This document shows, in pieces, positions 25,953 to 37,442 of a stretch of 64,000 nucleotides of DNA. The notes under the pieces are model-generated. The model saw only the letters and a list, made by a program, of their open reading frames with translations. It was not told the DNA's origin and did not search any database. The position numbers were made by a program, and so were the translations under genes. This DNA is from Xiphydria camelus (lineage: Eukaryota; Arthropoda; Insecta; Hymenoptera; Xiphydriidae). The stretch lies in the NCBI GenBank assembly GCA_963678675.1, contig OY783195.1:26895385-26959384 (forward strand), in the 5' to 3' direction. Position 1 is the first letter of the stretch. The number at the start of each line of letters is the position of its first letter.

Positions 25953-26474
25953 CACTGAGAGAAATAATTGCTAGTGTCAACAAAATATTTCTTGAATCAA
26001 GAATATATGATCTTACAAATTTTTAAGAATACAGATTCTTGGTCAAAGAATGTATATTCTTTATTCGTGAAAACTTACCTTCGGTAAAATGAGAAATTCT
26101 TCCTGTGCGAAAAAACAATTAAGGTAACTGTCCCAATAGATGGATGGCAGAGCCTAGTATCCGGACAGCCATAGAAATTCATACAAGAGATTTTACTCAG
26201 TTCTTACTAGTGAAATTTCTTGTATACATCCTTAATTTATTCAAGATTTTTTTTCACTAGTTCCTTTTTATCCCATTCAATATAATCTGAATTATACTCA
26301 AATATATCCTGCTACACTAAGACGTGTCCTGATATTGGAAAAGTTACCTTACTCGAGCTTATCAAATATTTGTTTGCACGAAGAATACCATAACTTGATC
26401 CTGGAACTATATCATGTTTCTGATTGAAGAAAACATTTTTTTAGCTCCAGCAATTATTTCGCTCACAATCAGTG
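25953..26474. mobile_element. MITE family B, copy 4, with a nested TA element
   Basis: Ends CACTGAGAGAAATAATTGCT and AGCAATTATTTCGCTCACAATCAGTG with TA on both sides. Interrupted inside the phrase AACAATTACTCGAGC by the element at 26122. Confidence 0.8.
26122..26349. mobile_element. Tc1/mariner-type MITE (AGGTAACT ends), copy 1
   Basis: 228 bp with TIR AGGTAACTGTCCCAATA against the reverse complement of TATTGGAAAAGTTACCT and TA at 26120-26121 and 26350-26351. Host reads CAATTACTCGAG when the element and one TA are ignored. Second copy at 52940. Confidence 0.85.
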
Positions 26475-26483
26475 TAGAGAATA

Positions 26484-26698
26484 TCATGTAGGGCTAAACT
26501 TACTCGCCAGGAAAGAAACTCCAACCACTATTATCTCGTTATTCATGAATTTTCGGCCTATATCGATATAAGGCTTTATTGTCGATAAAAACATAATCTT
26601 CAAAAAAGTATTATACAGATATGAGTCGAAAGGTCATAGGTAATGAGATAATAGTGATTGAAGTTTCTTTCCTGTAGAGTAACTTTAATCTCATATGG
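26484..26698. mobile_element. Palindromic MITE family H, copy 2
   Basis: Ends TCATGTAGGGCTAAACTTAC and TCTCATATGG followed by TA. Same CTATTATCTCGTTATT / AATGAGATAATAGTG arms as other H copies. Begins nine bases after family B copy 4. Confidence 0.8.
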
Positions 26699-27041
26699 TA
26701 TAATATATTAATCGTGTACGCCATTCGATATGTGTTTCCAATTTCCATTTATTCATAAATGCACTTTAAATTTGAGTCGACTATAAATGGACAGATACCT
26801 ACACGAATGAAACGCCAATTTCATATTCAAAGTCGCTTTTCGGAAAGCTGGAAGAGAGTCAAGATCTCCCGGATCCGCGGAGTCAAAAACCCAGAAGACT
26901 TTCCAACTCTGATCCCCATCCCTCCTCGCCACCCCCGCGTTAGAATAGGTAATAGTAGGTGGATGGCGGCTGCACAGCTCAGCCAACTATACCCTCGCGA
27001 ATTTTCCTCTTTTACCCCTCTCGCTCTCTTTCTTTCTCTCT

Positions 27042-27092
<51 letters not shown>

Positions 27093-27850
27093 ACGCTATA
27101 GGCGGAAACGTTTTAAAGGGGGTCGCGCGCCCTCGCCTCTCGCGCGTCGACACCCCATTCGCCTCCTTCGCTCCCGTTTGTTTCGCAATCTTTAAGATCG
27201 GGAAGGGTTGAAACGAGGTGAATATTCTCGGGAGCAACGCGGGCGCGAGAAAGCGTCGTCGGCCAAGTATTGTCCCCGCCATAGTTTCCCCGAGAACATC
27301 GCCGCGCGACGTCCCGTCCGAATATTTATGGAATTAATTAACCGCAGCGCCGCGAAGCCGGAGCCGCATTCGCGCGTGACGTTGAACGACGACGGAACGA
27401 TCGAGCCGCGCGCGTACGCCGACGGGAGAGATGGAAGGAAGTTCTCTGTAGACGCGCGCGCGCGCGCAAGGTGACGTCGAAGCGTCGCGACGATAAATTC
27501 GCCGCCGCGCCGAGGCTGCTTTCGGGGGAATAAACGAGTAGTGATGAAATATTATGACCGGCGCCGTTAGTCGACGCGGTGGTTCCCGGAGGAATCGCTG
27601 GGGATAATTAAAAGATCTCGCCGAGGCCTCCCGATTAAGTTCTGGCGACTTCCGCTCGTTGTCGTAACTTCCGCTTCGATGCGGACGGTAAAGGCGATGT
27701 ATCGACGATGCGCGATCTCATTATTCGCTGCCTAAAATGGCAAAGAATTGAGGAAATATCTAGAGACGCAGCATTAAAATTGTGTCGATAATCGCAATCT
27801 CTGAAATCGATTGCGCGATCATTTTATTCGCGTCGATTCCGAAAAGCACA
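26699..27850. other. Intergenic; (TC)n tract, otherwise no feature
   Basis: A TC run occupies about 27047-27087. Sequence from 27110 to 27740 is GC-rich. No exon-like segment recognised. Confidence 0.4.
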
Positions 27851-28381
27851 CATGGAGAAAAAGGATTAGCAAAAGATCATGGGAAACCTCATAAATATTT
27901 ACAGTTATCCCAGTAACAGGGCGAAATATTAAAGTTTTTAATGAACCACAGAGTAGCTTTAACAGTTTGTAATAATATAAACATCAGTACATACCGCAAA
28001 ATTTACCAATCTCCCATTAATATCATATGAGGCTAAATTTACTCGCCATGAGAGAAACTTCAACCGCTATTATCTCATTATTGATAAACTTTTGACTCAT
28101 ATGTATTATACATAATACTTTTTTGAAAATTGCATTTTAATCTATAACGAAGTCTTACATCAATGTAGGCCAAAAATTCCTAAATAATGAGATAATAGTG
28201 ATTCGAGTTTCTTTCCTAGCGAGTATGTTTAGCTTCATATGGTATGTCGAGTGTTTACGGATTTATACTGTTACAAACTGTAAAAAGTACGCTGTGCTTA
28301 TCAAAAAATTCAATGTTTCAACTCGAGGAGCCCCGTTACTGGGATTTGCTATAAAAATGACTAATTCTTTTTCTCCGTATG
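27851..28381. mobile_element. TIR element family I carrying a nested family H copy
   Basis: Ends CATGGAGAAAAAGGATTAGC and CTAATTCTTTTTCTCCGTATG. Inner pairs TACAGTTATCCCAGTAACAG / CCGTTACTGGGATTTGC and ACAGTTTGTAATAATAT / TACTGTTACAAACTGT. The family H element occupies the centre. Confidence 0.75.
28023..28242. mobile_element. Palindromic MITE family H, copy 3
   Basis: 220 bp between TA (28021-28022 and 28243-28244), ends TCATATGAGGCTAAATTTAC and TTAGCTTCATATGG. Confidence 0.85.
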
Positions 28382-29186
28382 CAGGTTTCCGATCGATATC
28401 TCAAAAAAGATATAAGATACCGGCGAGATGATGACGCGCGTGCGGGATGATACAGAAAGAGGGGTGTGAGGGATTTCTTATACGCGCGAAGGCACGAACC
28501 TGTCGGACCCAGGGATGCGAGCCGCGATGGCAGAGGAAGGAGGGTGAGCGCGCTTCACGACTTCTTCGTATCCGAGCAACCTCCAATTCTGCAACCCCCG
28601 GCGGTGGTGGTCACGTGGGCGTCGCTGGGGAGAGAAGCGGTGCGACACATGTTCGCACCACCGAGATGGTCCTCCTCGGCCCCAACGCCCCGCCACCCTC
28701 GCTCGAAGATTAACTGCCTCAACCCTAAAACGCCGCGGACGACTCGAACGCGGACTGGTGACTCTCCTCGTTATTTCCTATACTTCTCGGCCGACCGATC
28801 GTCCTCTCATAATTGCCACGCGGCCGAGGAGATATCGCTTCTAATCGCGTCGGATATACACGCGCCGTCTATGTATCCATAATATACCTAAGCGGAAATC
28901 GAGCAAACGGACGTTACGAGGACGCATTTCCATTTCTAGGAGCGGAAGAGCAGCGAGGCGGCGTCATTTCCCTGGAGAGGAGGGAGCGCGGCGCAGCTGC
29001 TCGACGGACCACGCGAATCGTGTCATCCCACCGAAGGCCTCTCGTCTGGGTCCTATATCGGTACCTCGAAGGTATCGGTTTGTGACTGAAGGATCGATTG
29101 TACAGATTCTTCGGTAACTGTCTCTTGATTCGGGAGAGAAAACCATTTATTAAGCACTTTCCCAATCTATGTTTAAATGATTAAAA
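28382..29186. other. Intergenic, GC-rich, no gene identified
   Basis: Overlapping frames on three readings (28447-28882) have similar arginine-rich content and no recognised domain. Confidence 0.4.
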
Positions 29187-29517
29187 AGAGTCAACTTGTT
29201 ATAAGAGTGAATAAAAAAATTATGTACACAGTCATACATATCATATGAGACTCAACTTACTCGCCAGGAAAGAAATTTCAAACACCGATATCTCATTATT
29301 TATGGACTTTTGGTCTACATCGGTATAGGACTTTGTTATAGATTGAAATGTAATCATCAAAAACGTTTTACATAAATATGAGCCAAAAGCTCAAAGATAA
29401 TGAGATAATAGTGAATTAAGTTTTTTTTCCTTGCGAGTAAATTTAGCCTCGTATATGATATGTAGCTATGACTTTGTACACAATTTTTGTATTCACTTTA
29501 ATACCAAGTTGACTCTT
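29187..29517. mobile_element. Palindromic element with family H at its centre
   Basis: Outer arms AGAGTCAACTTGTTATAAGA and the reverse complement of TTTAATACCAAGTTGACTCT pair, continuing GTGAATAAAAAAATTATGTACA / TGTACACAATTTTTGTATTCAC. Family H copy 4 lies exactly between the arms at the TCATA / TATGA junction. Confidence 0.75.
29241..29458. mobile_element. Palindromic MITE family H, copy 4
   Basis: Ends TCATATGAGACTCAACTTAC and AAATTTAGCCTCGTATATGA, flanked by TA on both sides. Confidence 0.8.
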
Positions 29518-32496
29518 CTTCTTTTGGAGCCACTGCCATTACGAGGGACTGCTAAATATACAAAGAGTATTAATTCAGGATTAATATTCATTGCATTCTC
29601 TCTCTCAAACTGCAGAAGCAAATCCAAGTCTCGATCTCTTCCATCAACCGGATCCACCGGGGAGAGGCTGGAGCACAGCTCTCTCTTATCGTCGAAACGA
29701 TACGACGGAACCAGCCATCTCCATACCTAATGTAATCGCTCGCGGCGGGTGTATCAACCATGGCCTTCCACGCGGAACTAACTACTAATGCTGTAATTTT
29801 TGCGAGATTTTACATTCGCGAGTTATGGCTTCAGCATTTGCATGGTAATGGGGTCGCGCGCCGCGACGCGTCGAATACGCTCGGTTCTCTTCGGGGAGGC
29901 CTATTTGCCGTCGCTATTCAAAATTCTCCAGCATCCGAAAATACCTGCGCAGGATGTATCAAATGAAAGACGTAAGCAAGTTGATACCACGTCCGTGGGG
30001 GAAAAATGGGGTGAAACGAAACGCTCCGGTCGGCCCTTCGCTATCGTGGCTTTAGGAAACTTTCGGCAGGGGCCACCGGAAGTGTAACATTTCACTCCAT
30101 CATCCATTCCTGACGATGAATTGAAGCAATTGATTTCGGAGCAAGCCTTGGACTCAATCTTGAATATCTCATCACCAGTGAACTTTAGCCCTATATATTG
30201 ATAAGAAACTTTTACAATAATAGAGTAACAACTCTCGGTGGCTAGGTTTCTCCTTTTGGTTGATAAGCTGGCGCGTTAGAGTGGGGTATAGGGTGACGTA
30301 TTCCAAAATATTCAGCCTGTTCTCTCTCTCTCTCTTTCTCTTACCGAAGAAGTCTGAAAAGAAAATATAAAGAATCCCACAGAGAAGAAATCAGCTCTTT
30401 TCAGAGCCACAAAATGTATCTTTTTCGCTGAGCTAATCTAAACTCGCAAAAAGTGGTAATAATCGTTAACAAACTTTTTTGTAGCTCGATATTCAATCTT
30501 TAAAAAAGTATTCCAGCAATTTCAGTCTAAAGTGCGCAGATAACGAGATAACAGCGATCGAAGAGGACACATCTGCCTCGATGTTGCAGTTATCGTGTCC
30601 CGAGATACGAGGCGAAATATCGACACACGGAAAGCGAATTTCCGGGATACAGAGACTTTGCTTGAGGCGAAATAGACGAACCGCTCTGGGAAGCGAAATC
30701 TCCATCCCTCCGTCGATTCTCTCTCTCTCTCTCTCGCTCTCTAGCGCGACGGTAACGACGGTAGCGGTTCCACGATCCTGACAGTTTATCAAATTGCAAC
30801 TCGCCCTCTGCACGCGTAAAGGGATGTATAAGGGACGTGTGGCGTTGCGGCGCAGCCCGAGGGAGGAGCGGGGAACGGAATAAGGAGGTCGGAGAGGTTA
30901 TTAAAGCGGAGACGGCGTATCCGCAAGAGGGCAACCTCCGATCTCTGACCTCCGGCATCCACCGCGCATACATCTCGCCTCGTCCTCTCGCTCCTTCGAT
31001 CCGACAGCCTCTCGCTCGCGTGGCGAGAGGGACCTTCGCCAAAACTCGACCCCGCCGAACCGGAAACTCACATACATACCGAAAGGGTACCTCGTCCAGG
31101 CCGGGACACGCACACGCGAAGAAGGGCGGGAGGGATAAGGGAATCCTTAACCTATGCAGAGAAAGCGATGTCGTGAGCTACCCCCGAAGCGCCGTATCGA
31201 CGCATCCTCCCTCGGGACGTGTTCCTCTACACGCAAGGACAGGGCCGCACTTAGCCTGATTTTAAGAGACGCTCGCCCAACCCCCCTATGTCTTTCTCTC
31301 CCTCTCCCGGGAGTAGTTTTAAAATTCATCCCCCATACGTGGAGGCAGGGGCGACGCGCTACACGCCGCTCATATCAATCTCGCGATCGATACACGGATG
31401 GGCCCGGAAGAGGCCGCAGCGGGATACCCAGAGAAAAAGGGTGAGTCGAGTTGACGTCCGAATGACGTCCGCTTGACGTCCCGTTAAGTCAGAATGACAT
31501 CGTTTGGACGTCGTCTCGGCTCGCCATTTCTCCTCGGTTGCGCGTCTACGGAAAATGGAGAACGGTAGGATCGTCGTAAAAATTACGATCGAACTCCCAC
31601 ATTCGATTAATCCACTTTTTCCTGGCGCTGCGGCCGAACCGACGAACTCCTCGCCGATCGAAACGCGATACCGCGCGGACGACGGAGACGTCGGGACGAG
31701 AAGAGAGCGAGGCCGACGCCGGTAGCATCGATCGACCGGCGTTAATCCATTAATGGACTCCCTAACTCGTTTCGCGAGCGCCACCGTACCCCCGTGGCGG
31801 GGTGTGTACGGGTGTAGCTGTACAGGGGCGACGGTGTGTACGTATCGGATACCCCGTACGCGCGCAACCTGTCCCGCGATAACCCGCGCGCGCGCTTTTC
31901 GGCTTTTCGAAGTTGTCGGTGCGGCAGTGATTTTCCATGGGTTACAAAACTGTAATTAGACCCTTTCCCCGAAAGAGAGAGAGAGAGGAAAGTGCGAGAC
32001 GGATGCAGAGGTACCTTTTATCCCGTGGGTAGGCAAACCACCCCCTCCCCTTCCTCCTCCCCCCGTCTGCCAGAGTGTCCTGGAAAGTTGCAAACTTTTG
32101 GAGCAAATCACATGCGAGGGTGCAACCTGTCGGGTGATAGGGATTCTCTTATTTATGGGAAAGCCTCGCGTTCTAGCCGCGAACGCGACGGGCAGCAAGC
32201 TTCACCGCGAAGCTTTACTCTAATTTCCTCCAGTCGTCGCGTCGTCACTCCGAGAAAAGTTGTACAATTGACGCGCTACTGAGCTGGCATCTCGGTTGGG
32301 GCTGGATTAGGATCGGGCGTGAGACTTTTGGGGGATAAATCCGAGGCGGAAGCTGGGTAGTGTATTTTATGGTAGCAAAACTTAGTCTCATATAAATATC
32401 GAAGTAAAGTTTAGTATATTGTATTAAAATCCGATTCGAGTACTTATTCCCTCAATGTGAACCGATCAAAGTCTTTGGCAATCCAGACTCAACTGA
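29518..32496. other. Intergenic, about 3 kb with no gene identified
   Basis: Contains half of a decayed family H copy at 30470-30570, a TC tract at 30720-30738 and the TGACGTC array listed separately. GC-rich between 30600 and 32300. Reading frames are basic, overlap on both strands and lack splice-flanked protein similarity. Confidence 0.4.
31452..31515. repeat. 11-bp tandem array of TGACGTC
   Basis: TGACGTC occurs at 31452, 31463 and 31474, followed by degenerate units TAAGTCA, TGACATC and GGACGTC. Spacing between the perfect units is exactly 11 bp. TGACGTC is most of the palindromic CRE/ATF site TGACGTCA. Could be a minisatellite remnant or a bZIP-factor cluster. Confidence 0.7.
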
Positions 32497-33043
32497 CCTG
32501 AGAGAAATAATCGCTGGTACCAAAAAATGTTGCCTTCAGTCAACAAAATTATATAATTTCGAAATCAAGCCATGATTTTCTTCCTGCACTGAGAAAACAG
32601 TCTGCTAATAGTTATTAAATGTAATTCAAAATACAGTGCAACTAATATTTCATTAGGACAAGAAAATACATATATATGATATTAAATCTTTATTACATTC
32701 AAATAGTTGCCTCAAAGGATTAAATTGTGCCAAATAAATATCGTAATAGTTAATGAATATTTACTTGATCCAATAAAATGTTTATTTCGCCATATTCAAA
32801 CAAATATTTATTAACTATAATACAAATAAATTCTTTTCTTGGTGTGTAACAAAATATTTGACAGGCTCGATTAACTGTATTTTTTTCGCGCAGGGAAAGA
32901 ATTTCTGGACCTTATGAAGATATTTGTGAGTCAGAAATACATATTCCTTTATCAAAAATCTGTATTCTTAAAAAATTCTTAAAATCATACGTTCTTGTTT
33001 CAACAAATATTTGTTTGATGCCAGCAATCATTTCTCTCGGTGT
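32497..33043. mobile_element. MITE family B, copy 5, with nested family C
   Basis: Ends CCTGAGAGAAATAATCGCTG and AGCAATCATTTCTCTCGGTG. The host sequence breaks at CTTCCTGCA (32588) and resumes with AACAAAATATTTGACAGGCT (32849). Confidence 0.75.
32587..32845. mobile_element. MITE family C, copy 2 (inside family B)
   Basis: 259 bp, ends CACTGAGAAAACAGTCTGCT and AATTCTTTTCTTGGTG, followed by a TG-TA. Shares AGTTATTAAATGTAAT and TTTATTAACTATAATACA with the other two C copies. Confidence 0.8.
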
Positions 33044-33283
33044 GCAATTGCTGAAGTAAACCTCGCCAGTTGCCCCGAGAAAAGTGATATAATTCAAAGA
33101 TAATTTTCCCCAATGCGCCGTAGCATTTATATATCCGAGAGAGTGCATGGTACATGTGTCGTTACATCCTCCACTCTTTCTTCGCCGGAGACTCGTAGGG
33201 GGCAAACATGTGTGTTCGCGCAAATTGACTGAAATCCCTTTATTGCTCCGCCAAATAACAGATAGGTCGATCTCTCTCCCTCC

Positions 33284-33331
<48 letters not shown>

Positions 33332-34534
33332 CTCCTACATCGCCCTCTTTGCAACGACAAATTCCTCAAATATTTATTCCCCGAGCCCCATCCTCGCTCA
33401 TCCCTCCTTCCCCCTACCACGCTTCCGTTTCACACCCAGCGAGTGTGTCAATCCTGACGCCTATCGACGTATGACAAATACCCCTTGTCGTCGCCCCGTC
33501 GTCAGCGTCGCCGGCGACAAAAGGACGACACGAGCGGCGGGAGAATGGGGAGGCTACCCTCGAGCGAGCGGCTGTCATCGACGGGACACCGCAATCGAGG
33601 AATCGCTCTTTCCTCGGGAAGGATCGGGCCTGCTTCTTTTAATCTTTATTTTATATCCTTTATTGTTTAGATCGTGTTGTGATGCATCGATATTGGCTCA
33701 CTCTGATTTCCATTGGGAGCCATCATTGCCAGATGCCATATCTGGTATATTTGTTTCGTTGTAATTTGACATTTTTATTTCACTTCATTTTCTCGATGAT
33801 ATCAATTGTTTCTCTCGGCGTGGGATGCGATAAACCTTTTGAAGTTCGCTTTATTATTAAACGATATCCGGAATATTTTCTATCGCACTTCGTATAAACG
33901 AACGAATAAATATATTACAACAGCTTCGCGCGACGTACCTACACGTATCTCGTCGCTTTGTAGCTCGAGCCGAAGGGAAGCTAGAGGTGGTTCGATCTTT
34001 CCGGCGAATCGGAGCCGCGAGTGTTCCTGACACGTCGCAGAGCCCTACAATTAATTTATTTTTCCCAGCTCGCCGTTAATTGTTAAACTTAGATGGGCGG
34101 TCGCCGACGACAATCCCGCAGTAGAGTGGTGCGAGCGAGAGAGGCGTCTTGCGAGACGGAGGATAGGGCGCGAGAGAAAGGGAGGAACAACGCCAAGTCG
34201 ACGCGCGGATATACCAACACCGAGAGACGACGCGACGTGGGTACGAGGCGATGGCCTCTCCGCCGTGACGAGAGGAGCGGAGGGAATCGAAGCAGGAAGC
34301 CAAGGAGCGCCGCCTGGTCGGATTGGGTTACCGAGATAATTAGAATGATGATTAGGAGAGGAGCACGCCTCGTTGACCAATTTTTTACCTCGTCGATCGC
34401 CCTTTTTCTCTCCCTACCGCGTTATATCTGTAGGTATACATACGTACGAGAAAGGAACGAAATTTTCTTTCGTCCACCGAGGGAGCCCGATGATGCATCG
34501 GAAGAAGGATGCGACCCTGAAAAATGATATCGTA
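33044..34534. other. Intergenic; TC microsatellite, otherwise no gene identified
   Basis: Pure TC run at about 33291-33327. A 144-codon frame at 34093-34527 (+) is Arg-rich, opposed by an equally long minus frame, and unrecognised. Confidence 0.4.
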
Positions 34535-34823
34535 TACGAAGAGAAATAATTGATAGCGTCAAAAAAATACTTTTTGAATCAAGAACATATGATCTTAAAA
34601 ATTTTTAAGAATGCAGATTCTTGGTCAAAGAATAAAGCATATTCTTGATTCAAGAATACCTTCATTGGGACGAGAAATTCTTCCTGCACGGAAAAAAAAA
34701 CAATTACTCGAGTATGTCAAATATTTTCTTGCACCAAAAAAACCACAGTTCAATCCTTGAATTATATCATCTTTTTGATCGAAGAAAACTTTTGTTTGAC
34801 ACTGGCAATTATTTCTTTCACTG
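34535..34823. mobile_element. MITE family B, copy 6
   Basis: Ends ACGAAGAGAAATAATTGATA and GGCAATTATTTCTTTCACTG followed by TA. Body includes GAATCAAGAACATATGATCT and CAATCCTTGAATTATATCAT. Confidence 0.8.
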
Positions 34824-34843
34824 TATATTTTCGGAGATACATA

Positions 34844-35096
34844 CACCGAGGAAACAGTTTATTTGCAGTTAATAAATGTTTGTTGAAATACGGCTAAATA
34901 AACGTTTCGTTAGGTCAAATAAATATTCGTTAACTATTACGATATTTATTTGGCACAATTAGATCCATTGAGGCAATCATTTTGGATGAAACAAACATTT
35001 TATTAATTAACATACATTTCATTGCCCCAACGAAATGTTTAGTTTACCGTATTTGAAATTACATTTTTTAACTACTGCTAAACTATCTTCTCGGTG
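34844..35096. mobile_element. MITE family C, copy 3 (complete)
   Basis: 253 bp between TA dinucleotides, ends CACCGAGGAAACAGTTTATT and AAACTATCTTCTCGGTG. Begins 20 bp after family B copy 6. Internal palindromic words ATAAATGTTTGTTG and CATACATTTCATT. Confidence 0.85.
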
Positions 35097-37025
35097 TACG
35101 TGCACCAAAAAAAAAATAAATTCCCTCGCATCCCTAGTCAGCCTACGAAATAACACAATTATTGCACTGACCGCTTTTTTTCTCATAACACATTGGATCA
35201 TTCTCCGCAGAATAATCACATTTCTCAAATTATATTTTACTTCCCCCTCCTACAATCTACTCCACGGCCTCCTTATCAGTATTACAATCATTTCGCCAAG
35301 AGTCTGTTTATGACTACGTTTCATTTTTTTTTCTCACTGCAGCCACGGAATACATCCCCACGAAGCCAACCGAATGGAAAAGAAGCAGCGCAGTCGAACG
35401 CGATCGATACCACGAGTTTCGCGAGGTTGATAAGTTTCGACAAAAGGTGTTATGACACCCCGCGGGCATATTTTCGCGCGCGCCTCGCCGCCCCGGGTCG
35501 CGGGCGGATTGGCCGAGGAGAGACCGGTCCCCGCGGGAACACTTCGCATCGGGGATATCGCGTATCAGCCATAAAAAGACGTACGCCTTATCACGATTAT
35601 TCGCCTCGGGCGCTGCGGAGCGACGCGCGCCGGCATAGGGAAAGGTTTACCGCCGAAGAGACGTTCGGCCGTGGAAACAGGAAACGAGAGGCGATTGCAA
35701 CCGAAGGAGTTGGACTTCCCCCCCCCCCCTTTTTTTCCTCTCTTCCGCTTCCACTCCCTCGCGGCGAACATCTCTCGCTCTCGTCCCACCCTCGTAGCCG
35801 CTCTTCCCTTCGAATCGTCGGCGACTCGGATTTTCAGCTCGTTCCGTCGACACGACGCTCCTCCGACCTATCCGCGTTGAGGGACATGTGAATATTTGAT
35901 CGGTCCTTCAGCGCGCCACCCCCCTCGCCTCGCCGTAGCCTCTCAGCCACCCCGCAGTCCCAGCTGCGGTGAATTATTTAACGCCCCCGGGGACACCGGT
36001 TACCTACGCGTATGCCGATGTGTCGCTCCGAGATTTTAGAATTTTTTCTTCCGATTTCAGCGCCCCTCGCGCCGTTTACGAGGCGAGCGCGGCGCTCGCG
36101 AGGGTCGGGTCGATCCTCCGTCGCGGTTTTGACTCTCGGCGGTCCGACTGCTGGTTGAAGAAATAGTATCGGGGTTTTTATCTTTGAATTAAAGTCGGAC
36201 TCGAACCCCGAGACTTCCTACGGTGGATTTTCGCATCATGAATAGGAGCGCAGCGACCAACGGAACCGGCGAGGCTTCCAATTTTACGCGAAAGCAGCCC
36301 CCGACGGCGAATGCGATGGAAAATCAACACGACGAACTCCGAACAGTTGACTGGTTTGACAAATAGACGCGGCTAAGGAAATAGCGGATAAACGGCAAAC
36401 TCTCGCGCGACAGTAGCGAAAATGCCATTCGATGTTCGACGGTTGAGTCCGTCGGAGCTCTTTGAGGGTCGAGCCTCGTTGTGATGCCAGAAAATAAGAT
36501 TTCTTTCATTTCTAAAAAATAATTCTCATATATGTGGAGCTGTTGAAAGCATTGACCATTTTGCTCGAATTTTTCCCGCGTTTGAAGTTCACTATCCCGT
36601 GAGATAATCATAATATGTTGCTCTAGTATCGTATTTAATCTATTATTCATATTTGTACAGTAATGTGGAATATTTCGGGCTTGTCAAAGAGTCGCGCGTG
36701 GGCGTAGACGCTCGCGTATCGCTTGGCGGTCCAGCCGCAAGAGCCCGGCACTTATCAGAGTGGTACGTGGCGTCAGCTGGAAGGACGTATCGGAAGATGT
36801 GCAGAGAGCGTCGGTATACCGAGGACTCGCGCTGCGGCAGTAAATTTCCGATTGATGATTCGGCAAGCCTCGATTGCGGCTGGACGCGTTCCGAATACTC
36901 GCTATCGGTAATACAGACGGGCCAGAGAGCACTGCAATCGCGTTGGAAGCGCGGGAAAGAGGACTTCAGGATCTTACCAACTGAGAAGAATAACGATTGG
37001 AAAACGTGAGGTCGATTAAAATATA
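35097..37025. other. Intergenic, no gene identified
   Basis: Contains a poly-C then poly-T run at 35718-35736. The 232-codon frame at 35193-35891 (+) crosses AT-rich and GC-rich blocks and ends in Ser/Arg-rich low complexity; I do not regard it as coding. Confidence 0.4.
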
Positions 37026-37281
37026 AAGAAAGAGTGATACCGATAAATTTTACTGCATTTACAACAAAAGAGGTACACGTGGGGATTTTCGGATATTCGT
37101 ACAATGTGGTATAGTGATGTTTCTTTTGAAAATCTTAAATCGTGATAGTTTACATTACGATTTACTAGTTTCTAAAGAAAAATTATTATTATTCAGCGCA
37201 GTATAGGAACATCCGGAAAGACTTATGTGTACCTATATCATTGTAAATACCAAAAGATTTACTGGTATCAGTCTTGCTGTG
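37026..37281. mobile_element. TIR element, relative of the one at 16635
   Basis: Left AAAGAAAGAGTGATACCGAT, right TTACTGGTATCAGTCTTGCTG. Shares AAAAGAGGTACAC, GTAGTTTACATTACGATTTA-like and AAAAATTATT blocks in the same order. 256 bp. Confidence 0.65.
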
Positions 37282-37283
37282 TA

Positions 37284-37441
37284 CACTGTAAAAAAGTGGT
37301 GTACATTTTTAACACCATTTTTCACCAATACGGACCTACATAATATGTATATGTACTACATTTGGTGTTAAGTCTTATGCAATTGTTATCTAACACCAAA
37401 AGTGGTCTATATAGGTCCACACAGCAGAATTTTGTACAGTG
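37284..37441. mobile_element. Short TA-flanked element, CACTGTA ends
   Basis: 158 bp between TA (37282-37283, 37442-37443), ends CACTGTAAAAAAGTGGTGT and TTTTGTACAGTG. Inner TAACACC / GGTGTTA words repeat several times and can pair. Confidence 0.7.
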
Positions 37442-37442
37442 T

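Noticed and set aside
35193..35891. 232-codon plus-strand frame
   Set aside because: Crosses a sharp composition change and has no recognisable domain; overlapping frames exist on both strands.
36190..36235. tRNA T-arm-like GGTTCGAGTCC (minus strand)
   Set aside because: Flanking bases do not form a T-stem, and no acceptor or D-arm pairs are present; the match is part of a small CTCGGGGTTCGAG palindrome.
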